Below the pieces are notes generated by a model. It saw nothing but the letters and a program-made list of their open reading frames with translations. It had not been told where the DNA came from and made no database searches. Both the position numbers and the translations under genes were made by a program. A stretch of 64,000 nt of DNA from Fragilaria crotonensis (Eukaryota; Bacillariophyta; Fragilariophyceae; Fragilariales; Fragilariaceae). Of this stretch, positions 54,431-64,000 are shown one piece after another; within the stretch, counting starts at the first letter, position 1; every line of letters starts with the position of its first letter. The stretch lies in contig JAKSYS010000282.1 in NCBI GenBank assembly GCA_022925895.1, forward strand, positions 1 to 64,000, written 5' to 3'.

Positions 54431-56961
54431 ATGTCTGAAGACGGGACGATTTCAGAACAAGGAGGCTCAGCCGATATGAGCCGAAGAAAATGGCGAGCAC
54501 CATCTTCAGGAGCAGGCAGCATTAACTTATCATTGGAAGAACCAACCAACGGTCTTTTGTACGAAGACGAGCTCTTATGGGGCGACGACCCCAACAAGCA
54601 CTACTTCGAGTACATCATGAACAAACATGAGCGGAACTCGTCGGAGGGAGCAAGTTCTGGGAACTTAGGGCAGGCTGTATTCGCACCTCCGCTGCTAATC
54701 GACAATGCCACACCTCTGGATGCGTCATCTGCCCACCCAACACCAGCTCCTGCAGATCCAGCCACAGGATCATCCCATCCCCGTCAAACGCGGAAAGACG
54801 CCGAACAGCTGAAGAACGATCCATCTCCGCTTGCAATTGACACCAACAATGGTGAGCCAGATGGACTCCTTCGGGTCCGACAAGCTGATATTCCTTCCGT
54901 CATTTACGTGGAGAATTCAGCCCAGAAAATAATTCCAAACGGTGATGCTGCCTCGACATTTTCAAACCCTCGGCTACAACCGGTTTGCCGCAGCAAGAGA
55001 AACCTTATCATCATGTTACTCATTGTCGGAACTCTTGGAATTGTCACTTCTGTTGCCATGATCCTCGCCAAGCAGCTTCCATCGAAGGGATCCCAGCAAC
55101 AAGCTGTCGATCCCACTAGTAGTATTTCTGCAAGTGTCGCATCGGGATCTGAGAGCCCCTCGTCAATTCCGGCCGTTCTGCCATCCGAATCTCCGTCAAT
55201 TCCGGCCGTTCTGCCATCCGAATCTCCGTCAATTCCGGCCGTTCTGCCACCCGAATCTCCGTCAATTCCGGCTGTTCTGCCATCCGAATCTCCGTCAATT
55301 GTTGCTTCCTGGCAACCTTCCGCAGTGGAAAGCAAAGGGCCGTCCGAGTCTCCTACGGAAGAGCCAACAGTGCAACCTGCAACGCCGACGCGAGATCCGA
55401 CTCCAACACCGAACAACACAACCGCAGCTCCATCTTTGCCGAAAACCGCCTCGCCAACTGCGAAGGACGACACCTCGGTGCCATCATCGTCGCCCTCAAC
55501 CGACATGCCTTTCATTGCTACACCAAACGAAACCACCTCGCCAACAGTGACGAACAACACGGTGATGCCACCATCGTCGCCCCCAACCGACATGCCTTTC
55601 AATGCTTCACCAAGTGAAACCACTTCGCCAACAACAACTACACCTTCGGCCCCAGTAGCGCTCACCGACGATACAGTGGGTTTACAGACACCGTTGCCAT
55701 CGCAACAAGAAACAGTCACAGCTCCGAGCGCATCCCTGGGCCCAGAGGCGTTCGGCACTCCGTCTCCAACGCAACGAGACACAGTTATTACTCCGAGTCC
55801 CTCCCAGGCCCCTATGACATTCGACACTCCGCCCCCATCGCAAGAAGACACCGTTTTAACCCCGAGCCCCTCCGAGGCCCCTATGAAACTTGAGTCTCCG
55901 TCGCCATCGCAACGAGAAACAGTTAAAACCCTGAGCCCATCCGTTGCCCCTGTGATACACGAGACTCCATCGCCAACTGATTTTCCTTCCGAAATGCCAC
56001 TATCTACGCCGGCCCCCTCCGAGGCTGGGGATGCTACCTCTGGGATCGACCCAACCCTGGTTAGCCTGTTTGTTGATCTGTCTACCCACGACGATGGAGC
56101 TGCCCTCAAATCGTCTTCGACACCGCAGAATGATGCCCTGCATTGGCTAGCACAGGATCCGTCGCTTGATTCCTACTCCGACGAGCAAAAGGTGCAGCGT
56201 TTCGTCCTGGCCACCTTGTTTTACAGCACTGACGGCCCTGATTGGGTCAATTCGGATGGTTGGATATCTGACAGTAACGAATGTACGTGGTTCAGCTACA
56301 CTGAGTTGTGCGATGGGAGTGGGAACTTGCTTCAAGTCGATTTGCGTGAAAACTCTCTATTGGGGACACTGCCAGTGGAACTATCGTGGCTCGAATCGCT
56401 GGAAAAACTAAATTTGAAGGACAATAGTCTTTACGGGCAAATTCCGAGGGAGTTTGGCGAATTCAAGTCACTTGCGTACCTGCAATTCGCCAGGAATGAC
56501 TTAACTGGAACATTGCCGACAGAATTGGCTAGAGTTACAAACCTAGGTACGTTGGTGGTGGAACTGTCTCCAATCACATGTGCAATGGCCTTACGTTCTT
56601 TTCTCACTACTACTCCAGAGACCATCGGCCTAAGTGGCAACGCATTGGAAGGTGAAATTCCGACACAGTACGCGGCATTGACGCTTCTCGCCAGGTTACG
56701 ACTGGATGCGAACAATTTTTCCGGCAATATTCCAACTGAATTCGGCAGCATGACCAGCCTCAATTGGTCGACTTATTCGGCAATAGTTTGAAGGGAACGA
56801 TACCAACAGAATTGGGAGGTTTGCCGCGTTTGGCGAACCTCACGGTCAGTGACAACTCCTTGTCGGGCACCATGCCAGACGAACTCTGTTCGCAGGCAGA
56901 TGCTATTTACATTGCCGCAGATTGCGATGAAGTCGACTGCCCTTGCTGTAGTGAGTGTTGA
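54431..56961 (+). CDS. Transmembrane leucine-rich-repeat protein with Ser/Pro/Thr stalk
   Basis: About 820 residues. The cytoplasmic N-terminus (1-190) has the motif LLWGDDPNKHYFEYIMNKHE; a membrane span at about 194-214 (NLIIMLLIVGTLGIVTSVAM); then a long extracellular stalk rich in P/S/T, including four 11-residue IPAVLPSESPS repeats (55163-55300); a cap (FYSTDGPDWVNSDGW, ECTWFSYTELCDG); plant-type LRRs (NSLLGTLPVELSWLESLEKL, NSLYGQIPREFGEFKSLAYL, DLTGTLPTELARVTNL, NALEGEIPTQYAALTLLARL, NNFSGNIPTEFGSMTSL); and a Cys-rich end. A probable 72 bp in-frame intron lies at 56547-56618. One base is missing near 56766 (SLNLVDLFGNSLKGT requires it); the last LRR then reads to 56961. Likely an adhesion or receptor-like surface protein; no kinase. 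Confidence 0.85.
55163..55300 (+). repeat. 33 bp tandem repeat in LRR-protein stalk
   Basis: Four near-perfect copies of an ATTCCGGCCGTTCTGCCATC-containing unit encode IPAVLPSESPS; one copy has Pro for Ser. Confidence 0.85.
56547..56618 (+). other. Probable in-frame 72 bp intron in LRR gene
   Basis: GTACGT donor after AACCTAG and CTCCAG acceptor. Removing it joins VTNL to ETIGLSGNALEGEIP, giving a regular LRR; retaining it inserts 24 residues that interrupt the repeat spacing. Confidence 0.7.
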
Positions 56962-57124
56962 ATTTGTGAATGAACGTTAACAATATGTGTCATAAAATAG
57001 AACAGTAAGGGATTTCGCCATTTTGAATCACAAGTTAGTCTGCAAGGAGCAAGAATAGGATGTATCAGAAAAAATGTCAGAAGCACAAATCAATGGAATA
57101 ACTCCACTGCTTTCTTGATCCGAG

Positions 57125-58528
57125 TTAGGTGAAGTAGTCCGCTGGGACTCTCAAGTTCGGAGAAAGTGCGCCACCGGAAAGTTGTTGTTGCGCAATCATG
57201 GAAGGCAAGGCTCGTGAACATTTGAGCAACGTGCCAAATGAAATATTACGCACACCGATTGATCGTTCTTTCGCGGTCATGGAGCTCACCTTGTTGGCAA
57301 CTGCCTTTTTCGCCGCAATCGCAACTTCGATCTTTTGTATCCTTGTGATAGTTACTCCAAGGCCCTCCTTCTGTAGAGTAGAAATCCATGGGATAGGTTG
57401 ACATGAAATCACTCTCCTCCAGGGCAACATGCAACTCGTAGGGGGACAAGACCGGTACGGCAAAGTGATGACCCCAGTCAACAGAGAGCCGTGGACAGGC
57501 AATTTGCACCCATGCGTCAAGCTGTGGTAACAAGGACAATTTCTGAGGGGATATCTCTGACAGGAGCATGACAATCGACTGTTTCTTATGTTTGATGAGT
57601 AACTGACGGATTCCTTGCAAAATGGCCGGATTCCCCTGCCGACCAAGAGTGCCTAGTATGATACAAATCTAGATCCATGAACGGCTTTCTGAATCGCACT
57701 TCGCCTCATTTCGTGCATCATGCTGTTGTCGTAAACTTCATGTGACAGGACTTTGGCATATGGATCATAACGCAGAAATTGCTTAACTTGTGGATTGGCA
57801 ATCATGCAAGCTTCCAAATGGAATCGTCCATCGGCACAAAAGACCACAATCTCTTCCTCAATATTCTTTGGAGATGTACATCCAAGAACTTCCCCAGGTG
57901 ACAAAGGCTTCACTTGGGGCAGCTTGCTCTTATACCCACGATTCTCCAAGAGCTGACGAGCCTGAACTAGGCCCTGGCGAAATTGAACAGTTCCGAGCAA
58001 AGCCAAAGGTTGTGGATGAGGGAGTGTTGCGCAGACACAGTCCACCATATGATGGACATCTATTTGCAGTTCCACAAAGACATACAGGCATGGTACGACC
58101 GTGTGCTGAATCGGTACGAGGCACGAATGGCCATAGTGGATCAGCAGCGAAGCTCCCAACGCCTTGGCGTCTAAATCTCCGACGCAACAAGCACCGTAGG
58201 TGACATCGCCGAGTATGCTGATTTGGGACAGGAACGGAGCGCATCGTTTCAAAATGTCCGCAAGTATCGTTGCGTACATCAGCAATCCTTCCGGCATTTG
58301 GAGAGCAACATGACTAGCCTGATCCTTATAGATGCGATCAAGAGATTTTGAGAGTTCAAAGTTATAAGCCGCAGGCAGGGATGATTCCTTGCAAATCTTC
58401 TCGAGAAAAACCGTGTCGACAGAAGGCGTTTCTTCAACTCGACGGCGTCGAATGATGCGACGACGAATCATGTTCGTTTCTTTTTGCAATCCTTCGGTCA
58501 CATCCGCAGGAGCGACTTCGATCGTCAT
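57125..58528 (-). CDS. DPH1: Diphthamide synthesis subunit DPH1
   Basis: Radical-SAM-type [4Fe-4S] subunit that, with DPH2, transfers the 3-amino-3-carboxypropyl group to the diphthamide histidine of eEF2. Signatures: SHVALQMPEGLLMYATILAD, ISILGDVTYGACCVGDLDAK (first cluster Cys), LLIHYGHSCLVPIQ (second), VPCLYVFVELQID, and after a slip at 57655 QIACPRLSVDWGHHF (third Cys). Then YPMDFYSTEGGPWSNYH. A second slip near 57350 leads to KIEVAIAAKKAVANKVSS and the stop at 57125. The first 291 codons are open. A basic N-terminus (RRRIIRRRRVEE) resembles other DPH1 proteins. Confidence 0.9.
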
Positions 58529-58851
58529 TTATCGAAGGGTCGCAGTCCCAAGGCTCTGCCAAGTAAATGATGCACTTGACTACTGAGGGAGTCGGGATGT
58601 TAGATAAAGATTGTCAGGGAATGTGGGCGGCTGGTGGCTGGTGGCTGGTGGCTGGTGGCTGGTGGGTGGGTGATTGGCTGGTTGGCTACTTGTACATACT
58701 CTTCTAGTAGTAGTGGTACTTGTACTGATGGTGCGAGCATGCTGATGTGTACACATGTAGATTGTAGATTGTATGATCCTCCGCACTCCGGACATTTTTT
58801 CGTTTATACTGTATACTGTATATACTACAGTATAGGGGGATTTCGTTATTA
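58529..58851. other. Intergenic with 7 bp tandem repeat
   Basis: Five copies of GGCTGGT at 58629-58663. Further GTAC and palindromic TGTATACTGTATATACTACAG words at 58810-58830. Ends with the left target duplication of the MITE. Confidence 0.6.
58629..58663. repeat. (GGCTGGT)5 minisatellite
   Basis: Five perfect head-to-tail 7-mers, continuing as degenerate GGGTGGG / GATTGGCTGGTTGGC. Confidence 0.85.
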
Positions 58852-58859
58852 GTGATGTA

Positions 58860-59793
58860 CAGGCATGTTTATTTAAGTCAGTAGCCTTTATTATATATAC
58901 CTAAAATAACTCAGATATTGTCGTACTGTATTTTCAAAAGTAATCGTATATATTTATTTTTCAATGCACGTACTGACGTAGCATTTGCAGTAGAAAAGTA
59001 CATGGTACAAAATTTTCAGTAGAAACCTACACGGAAGAAATGTTTCACTGTGTCCGGCAATGTATATTGTATAACGTGGTACGAATCGTTGTGTAGAAAG
59101 GACAACAATTTTATGTACAAGTACTCCGTTAATGCCATATCCAGTTTGTTCGATCTGTCTAGAAATACTGGAAAATGTATTTTGAATTCCAGATTCCGTG
59201 GTACAAATTTTGCAGTAGAAAACTACATATCACTGTCGCGACGTAGTCGTGACGTAGTCTACGTGTCAGAAGTCAGAACCATGAAGTCGCCGTCAAAAAA
59301 AACGTACAACATACGCTACATGTACTATCAGCAGATCCTGGGAAGGTCCGCCAGAATCAGATTTTGTCTCGTAGCTTCTACAAGCCAAAACATACCGAAC
59401 AAAGGTGCGTTGCCAGGCCTCCCTACTCTACGACAGTACAACACTACGACATACTACATAAAACATACAATACGCGGCCAACGGCCGCCCGACAGACTGG
59501 TATTTTCCTAGAATAAGCTATTTAAGGCGCCGAATAAGAATATGACCGCCTATTTTAGACACTTTACAAATTGAAACCATTTCTACGTAGAAATTATACA
59601 TAGACTGTCTACCATGTTACTGTCGAGCTGTACAGAGGGGAAATTTAACCAAATAAAAGTGCTTATTTTAGGCAAAACTCAAGCTCCGATCAGGCACACG
59701 GGCAGAAAAACGCTTATTTTAGGCGCCGTGTCAACCTTAATTTTAGGAAGTTGAGGCGGGAACCCGGGAGATCGCCTTAAATAAACATGCCTG
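58860..59793. mobile_element. hAT-like MITE
   Basis: 934 bp, AT-rich, non-coding. The ends are perfect 18 bp inverted repeats, CAGGCATGTTTATTTAAG (58860-58877) and its reverse complement (59776-59793). Immediate flanks are identical 8 bp direct repeats GTGATGTA (58852-58859, 59794-59801). An 8 bp target duplication with ends starting CAGGC is the hAT superfamily pattern. Subterminal copies of TTATTTTAGGC occur on the right (59548, 59662, 59713, and a weaker one at 59737), with the reverse orientation on the left (58900), as in hAT transposase binding sites. Internal near-repeats GGTACAAA..CAGTAGAAA occur at 59004 and 59199. No transposase is encoded. Confidence 0.9.
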
Positions 59794-59801
59794 GTGATGT
59801 A

Positions 59802-60344
59802 TGATAGTGCTGCGTGCTGCGAGTAGATGGGCTCAAATGAAGGTATGAGGCAGTAATGAATTATTAGGTAACGTATATTCATATTCGCACTGGAGATTCA
59901 GTTGCTCTCGCGGCAAATGGCGAGTGCCCAGTGCCAAGTGCGTGTATTCACTATGCACAGTGCACCGTACAAGTACTCAGGCCTCAGGCCTCAGGACAGT
60001 GCTCTACAGTCCTACGTCGTACGAGGTACTCAGTACTCAAGCATGTCATACAGTATGCAAACGATGTATGTGCTCGGAGTTGTATGCATACGATTGCATC
60101 ATACCAGCTGTACAGTTATATGCATATAGTCATGTAGACCTTTTTCACATCGCATTCATTCATTTTTTTACCTGAGAATCCATCTAGACTAAACTGAAAC
60201 ACAACCCTGCAACGGTTTTTCCAACCGTCACATTTTGGACCGGCGATAAAGGCATTCTGCATATGCATACATACCACTTGAAGAAACAACGGCCCATCAA
60301 CATAGAGCTTCTCTCTATGCGTATTCGATCCCTGCGTCGCCGCC
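59802..60344. other. Upstream region of the WR-repeat gene
   Basis: No gene. Includes TCAGGCCTCAGGCCTCAGGACAG (59979-60001) and ACGAGGTACTCAGTACTCAAG words. Probably carries the promoter of the gene starting at 60345. Confidence 0.45.
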
Positions 60345-63300
60345 ATGATCGCGTCCAGTCACATTGACGAGGAGGAGGACTCAATGAAAGATGAAGACTT
60401 CCTCTTTCACGCCAACGACGCCGAGAATGCTCTCGATGCGCTGAACAAGTTAAAGGACTTCATAGAAAAACTTGATGCAGACGCTGAACGCGTTCAGCAA
60501 GAGATCGCAAATGCAATAAAAGACTACAACAATGATTCGGACGATGACAGCGATGTAAGCGCACTTGATTTGTATGGCATCACAACAAACTTTCTGGTCG
60601 CACTTCAAGACAAGGAGAACGAAGGCATGGGAAATCCTTCGCTGCAGCAAAACACAGGAGTTTACCAGGACGCGATCCTATCACCCTTGACGCCTGCTAT
60701 TGTGTCAAAGACGCCATCTCACCGTCGTACACCATTAGCTTCTAGAGAGCAAGGTGGAAACATATCAGGTACCAGAAGGAGCCGGTTTTCGTTCAACTTC
60801 GAGCCCAGCCCCACATTGGTAACAACGCCTGCAACGACATTCCGGTATAAGCATATTTCTCTTAAAGGCGACTCTCGTCCGGATAAAAGTCTCGATCATC
60901 CGGAAATTCAGAAGGATCATCAGCTCAGTCCGAGTAGTATCAGGGTCGAATCTCCTGTCAAAGCAAATGACCCATACGAATGGGCATACGCCGTCTGGAG
61001 GGCACACGGATTAATGGGAAGGACTAGCGAGACACCCTATCGCAAGCTCGAGATCGATGTGACCGATTCTACTCCGATATCGTCGTTTCAAGTGGCAGAT
61101 ACCTCGGAATGGGATCTCTCGCCACTAGCCGCTTTTTTGCTCGACAAACGAAAGAGCAGTGCTACCAAGGGCGCGGACCGAGCCAAAGAATTCGCGAGGG
61201 AATCGACTGGGAACTTTCAAAATGTCCTTTCCACCTGGAGGAAGGGACACATGGAGGACACACCTTCTAGGACTCACGCCCCAGACTTTGCACGCCTACG
61301 AAAGCCTGACGAATTTCAAGAATTGTTGCGGAAGTGGAGAGAGGCGAGACAGGAACAGGCAGCAAGTGGCCAACAACGAGCTATGACTTACGCCTCCGAA
61401 GCCAAAACTAATCTTCAAGGCATATTGAAGATCTGGCATGATTCGCAAGCAGCCGAGTTTGAGCATTGGGCTCAAGCGCATGCAAGATCTGCGGACGAGT
61501 TTCAGGAATTATTGTCGAAGTGGAGAGAGGCAAGAGTGGATAAACGACCTGGAGATGCTGAAAGTGAACGCAAAGAGTCACTCGGCAGCATTGACGAGGT
61601 TATGGAACAATGGCGAGAGTCACATCAGACCGAGTTCGAAGACTGGGCACGCGAGCAATCGCATACATCCGACGAGTTTCAGGAGTTGCTGCGGCACTGG
61701 CGTGAAGCCTTGCCTGGCTATGAATCATCGACTCGAGACGAGCAGGATGTTATGCTGAAAGGAGCGATATCAACTTCTGGTCATGCTCTTCGAGAGGTAC
61801 ACAGCTCCCAAGACTTGGAATCAAGTACAAGCAGGAAATCGAAGAAGTTCTGGCATGATTCAAAAGAACAGGAAGTTCTGGAATCATCCACACCTCGTGT
61901 CAGTTCTCCTATCGAGTTTCAAGAACACGTGAAAACTAGCAAGGAGGAGTCGCGTGATAAGATTATTTGCACTGAAAAACTTTCAGGTATCGCGATTGAA
62001 AAATTTGATCGCCTCCTATCGAGATGGCGCGTGGCGGAAGCTAGTTCGTTTCACGAATGGGCTCGACAGCAATCATGTTGTCAATCGGAGTTCCAATCCC
62101 TTCTTCGAAAGTGGCGTGACGGAAACCCCTACGTCGGGCAAAGGAGAGAAGTGTTGCCGCCATCATCTGCATGCGAAAGCTTTGAAAGCGCTTTGGCAAT
62201 GTGGCGTCAATCTGAAACGTACGATTTTGAGGAATGGGCTAAAATGAATTCTGCTTCCTCCGATGCGTTCGATTTTCTTGTCCAACAATGGAAAGCAGCG
62301 GGAAAAGAGACGTGCGGTAAACAGGAGGACAATCGTGTTGTCAATCGGGATTTTGACATTTTGCTTTCGCAATGGCGTGCTGCAGAAGGTCCGAAGTTCC
62401 GCAAGTGGGCACGTCAAAATACTTGTTCCAGCGAAGATTTTCATACGCTATTGAAAAAGTGGCGTGATATCAGCTCAGTCATGGCGTCTGATCAGCAGAC
62501 AACCAGTGGTCGGGGTCTGTCAGACGGAACAAATGAAAAAATCGCACAGATTAGGGCTCTATGGAATGCGTCGGAAGCGTACAGCGTCGAAGATTGGGTT
62601 CAACAGCACGTATCGTCAAAGTCAGCTTTTCAGCACCTCACGAAGCAGTTTGGACACAAACATGAGGAGCAGAGTTCTGATGTAGAATTCGATGGTACCG
62701 CGTCGCGATGGCGGTCATGTATACTAAACAACTCGGGTTTCCACATGCAAACGAGTATGAGGTGCCCGTTCCAATCTCACTCAATGACTGAATGTGGCTG
62801 TGGGTATTACTTTTCGTCAAAGGGATTGAGAGCCCTAGATCTTGCTCACCTTCAGAGATCATACGGAAACTCACAGCATGTCTTGGTCGAGGGAACTCAA
62901 GAGAGAAAGCACGTTCGTTTTGCGAAGTTTACCCCCGTTCACAAAGAAGGCTCAGTAATACACATACACTCTCTCAGACTCGAAGCCCTTGATCTTGCAG
63001 TGATGCCATTATCGCTTGAATGTCTCCACAAAATCAAAACGGCAGTGCATACAAATATTATCGATGGTCAAGATAAAGAGGCTAGGCTTCGGCAGAGATC
63101 AGCAATGCAGCAGGTATTGCGTCGATGGCGTGAGGATGGACCTGATTTCGCTCGTCACAACTCTGGCAAAAATCCGAATGTGGAGATGCAGTTCCAGGCG
63201 CATCAGACCCGAAATACCCCGGAGGCTGAATCGCTTTCGACACATAGACCTTGCATCCTTGTCGATATTGAAACCGTTAGCGAAAGGGAAGAATCTGACT

Positions 63301-64000
63301 GCCAAACCCAGTTGACAAACGAGGAGAACAAACAAGACAGTGGAATCTTCGCCCAGACATGGACAACACCGAATCCAAGTGTGCATACAGGGAAGCAACG
63401 AGCCGAGGAATTTGCTCGCGATTCAAGTGGTAACTTCATGCAGCTCGTTTCAAATTGGCGGGAACCCCAAAGCACTCCACGTTGTGGCAATTCCGACGGA
63501 AAGAAACGTGCTCAAGAGTGTTCGAGACACTCGACAGGGAAATTCAGCCATCTAATTTCAACGTGGAAGTCTCGTCCTTCTAATCTTGAAGGCTCTCACA
63601 GCGACATCGGAATCGGCGTGTGCAAGAGCACTACCAGGAATACGAAAGAGCGCCAACTAGTAGACGATTGCGGCTTGAACCTCGTCAATGACGAACTAGA
63701 ACCCGTCGATGCGACCCTAGGCGAAAGCAGCGCTGTGTCTATTCACCGTTTTGCCGGATCATGCTTGAATCCTGCTGATACAATGAGCGAGAACGCCCTG
63801 ACGACCAACAATGAAAACCATGCAGGCGGCGATTGTGATCAAGCCGCGTTGTACCCATCTCGTCAAGAGGAGGCTACGTATCCCGAAAACGACGATGAGC
63901 TCCTCACTTATTGGAAGTCCAAAGTGAATCGCTATGAAGATGACCTCGAACAACGATGGGACAATGGAGAAAGCCCGTACATCAGCGAGCGTTCCGTTGC
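60345..64000 (+). CDS. Large protein of repeated F..LL..WR modules, partial at right edge
   Basis: Open for 1218 codons from ATG 60345 to the window edge. Not recognised. An acidic start (SSHIDEEEDSMKDEDFLFHA) with a short helical stretch (ALDALNKLKDFIEKLDADAE) is followed by a Ser/Thr/Pro region, then from about residue 280 a long series of modules built around 'F..LL.KWR.A' and 'F..WA': EFQELLRKWREARQ, AEFEHWAQAHARSADEFQEL, EFQELLRHWREA, FDRLLSRWRVAEASSFHEWA, FQSLLRKWRDG, FESALAMWRQSETYDFEEWA, FDILLSQWRAAEGPKFRKWA and FHTLLKKWRDI. A related variant 'RA.EFAR.S.GNF..L.S.WR' occurs three times (residues about 280, 1020 and 1050). Near 800 there is a Cys/His segment (MTECGCGYYFSSKGLRALDL). The composition is charged and helical, suggesting a scaffold. 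Confidence 0.85.
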   Translation, partial: MIASSHIDEEEDSMKDEDFLFHANDAENALDALNKLKDFIEKLDADAERVQQEIANAIKDYNNDSDDDSDVSALDLYGITTNFLVALQDKENEGMGNPSLQQNTGVYQDAILSPLTPAIVSKTPSHRRTPLASREQGGNISGTRRSRFSFNFEPSPTLVTTPATTFRYKHISLKGDSRPDKSLDHPEIQKDHQLSPSSIRVESPVKANDPYEWAYAVWRAHGLMGRTSETPYRKLEIDVTDSTPISSFQVADTSEWDLSPLAAFLLDKRKSSATKGADRAKEFARESTGNFQNVLSTWRKGHMEDTPSRTHAPDFARLRKPDEFQELLRKWREARQEQAASGQQRAMTYASEAKTNLQGILKIWHDSQAAEFEHWAQAHARSADEFQELLSKWREARVDKRPGDAESERKESLGSIDEVMEQWRESHQTEFEDWAREQSHTSDEFQELLRHWREALPGYESSTRDEQDVMLKGAISTSGHALREVHSSQDLESSTSRKSKKFWHDSKEQEVLESSTPRVSSPIEFQEHVKTSKEESRDKIICTEKLSGIAIEKFDRLLSRWRVAEASSFHEWARQQSCCQSEFQSLLRKWRDGNPYVGQRREVLPPSSACESFESALAMWRQSETYDFEEWAKMNSASSDAFDFLVQQWKAAGKETCGKQEDNRVVNRDFDILLSQWRAAEGPKFRKWARQNTCSSEDFHTLLKKWRDISSVMASDQQTTSGRGLSDGTNEKIAQIRALWNASEAYSVEDWVQQHVSSKSAFQHLTKQFGHKHEEQSSDVEFDGTASRWRSCILNNSGFHMQTSMRCPFQSHSMTECGCGYYFSSKGLRALDLAHLQRSYGNSQHVLVEGTQERKHVRFAKFTPVHKEGSVIHIHSLRLEALDLAVMPLSLECLHKIKTAVHTNIIDGQDKEARLRQRSAMQQVLRRWREDGPDFARHNSGKNPNVEMQFQAHQTRNTPEAESLSTHRPCILVDIETVSEREESDCQTQLTNEENKQDSGIFAQTWTTPNPSVHTGKQRAEEFARDSSGNFMQLVSNWREPQSTPRCGNSDGKKRAQECSRHSTGKFSHLISTWKSRPSNLEGSHSDIGIGVCKSTTRNTKERQLVDDCGLNLVNDELEPVDATLGESSAVSIHRFAGSCLNPADTMSENALTTNNENHAGGDCDQAALYPSRQEEATYPENDDELLTYWKSKVNRYEDDLEQRWDNGESPYISERSV

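Noticed and set aside
54904-56109. 401-codon minus-strand frame
   Set aside because: It lies antisense to the Ser/Pro/Thr stalk of the LRR gene. The low-complexity VGDGVS-like sequence is the mirror of SPSP repeats, with no family features.
1-64000. CRISPR arrays, bacterial operons, phage genes
   Set aside because: None seen. Spliceosomal introns and eukaryote-only genes (LST8, CK2 beta, SmG, AP-1 sigma) make a prokaryotic source untenable.

Overview
This is a stretch of nuclear DNA from a eukaryotic alga, almost certainly a pennate diatom close to Phaeodactylum tricornutum. I infer this from short GT..AG introns (about 60-150 bp), genes on both strands with several hundred bases between them, bipartite signal-plus-transit leaders of the diatom plastid type on two proteins, a diatom-style Ty1/copia element, and LRR/transmembrane proteins of diatom style. 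No database was consulted.

Layout. 1-15.8 kb: a degenerate, unassigned coding stretch (738-2330), then housekeeping genes: a plastid-leader RsfS/Iojap protein, an AP-1 sigma-type clathrin adaptor, a DUF445 membrane protein, a Nup88-like nucleoporin, a SEC14/CRAL-TRIO protein, a Lys-rich nuclear protein, LST8 and a single-span membrane protein. Nearly all of these contain apparent +/-1 base frame breaks. 16-24.3 kb: ornithine aminotransferase, class II fumarase, CK2 beta and a membrane-anchored metzincin protease, mostly clean. OAT and fumarase are divergently arranged and both touch urea-cycle/TCA metabolism.

24.8-47.3 kb is the accessory block. It holds (i) a complete 7.1 kb copia element with 313/314-identical LTRs and a CCGAC target duplication; (ii) a head-to-tail array of Crypton-like tyrosine-recombinase elements, two near-identical 2.65 kb units plus an older 1.46 kb unit sharing their ends, whose protein couples a tyrosine recombinase core to a C-terminal GCR1_C-like DNA-binding domain; (iii) a solitary RNase H-like gene, a SET-domain methyltransferase with a plastid-type leader and a copia gag zinc fragment; (iv) a 2.9 kb gag-only LTR element with apparently identical LTRs.

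47.3-64 kb: SmG (with intron), a cytochrome-b5-reductase-like flavoprotein, a pair of paralogous single-span membrane proteins (one with an LRR ectodomain, one without), DPH1, a 934 bp hAT-like MITE with perfect 18 bp inverted ends and an 8 bp target duplication, and an open frame of at least 1218 codons running off the right edge that encodes an unfamiliar protein built from repeated F..LL..WR modules.

Throughout, intergenic DNA is studded with GTAC-centred palindromic motifs. The recombinase array appears to have inserted into one of them. Many genes need one-base corrections to read as their families; I flag consensus indels versus pseudogenes as the main caveat for coordinates.
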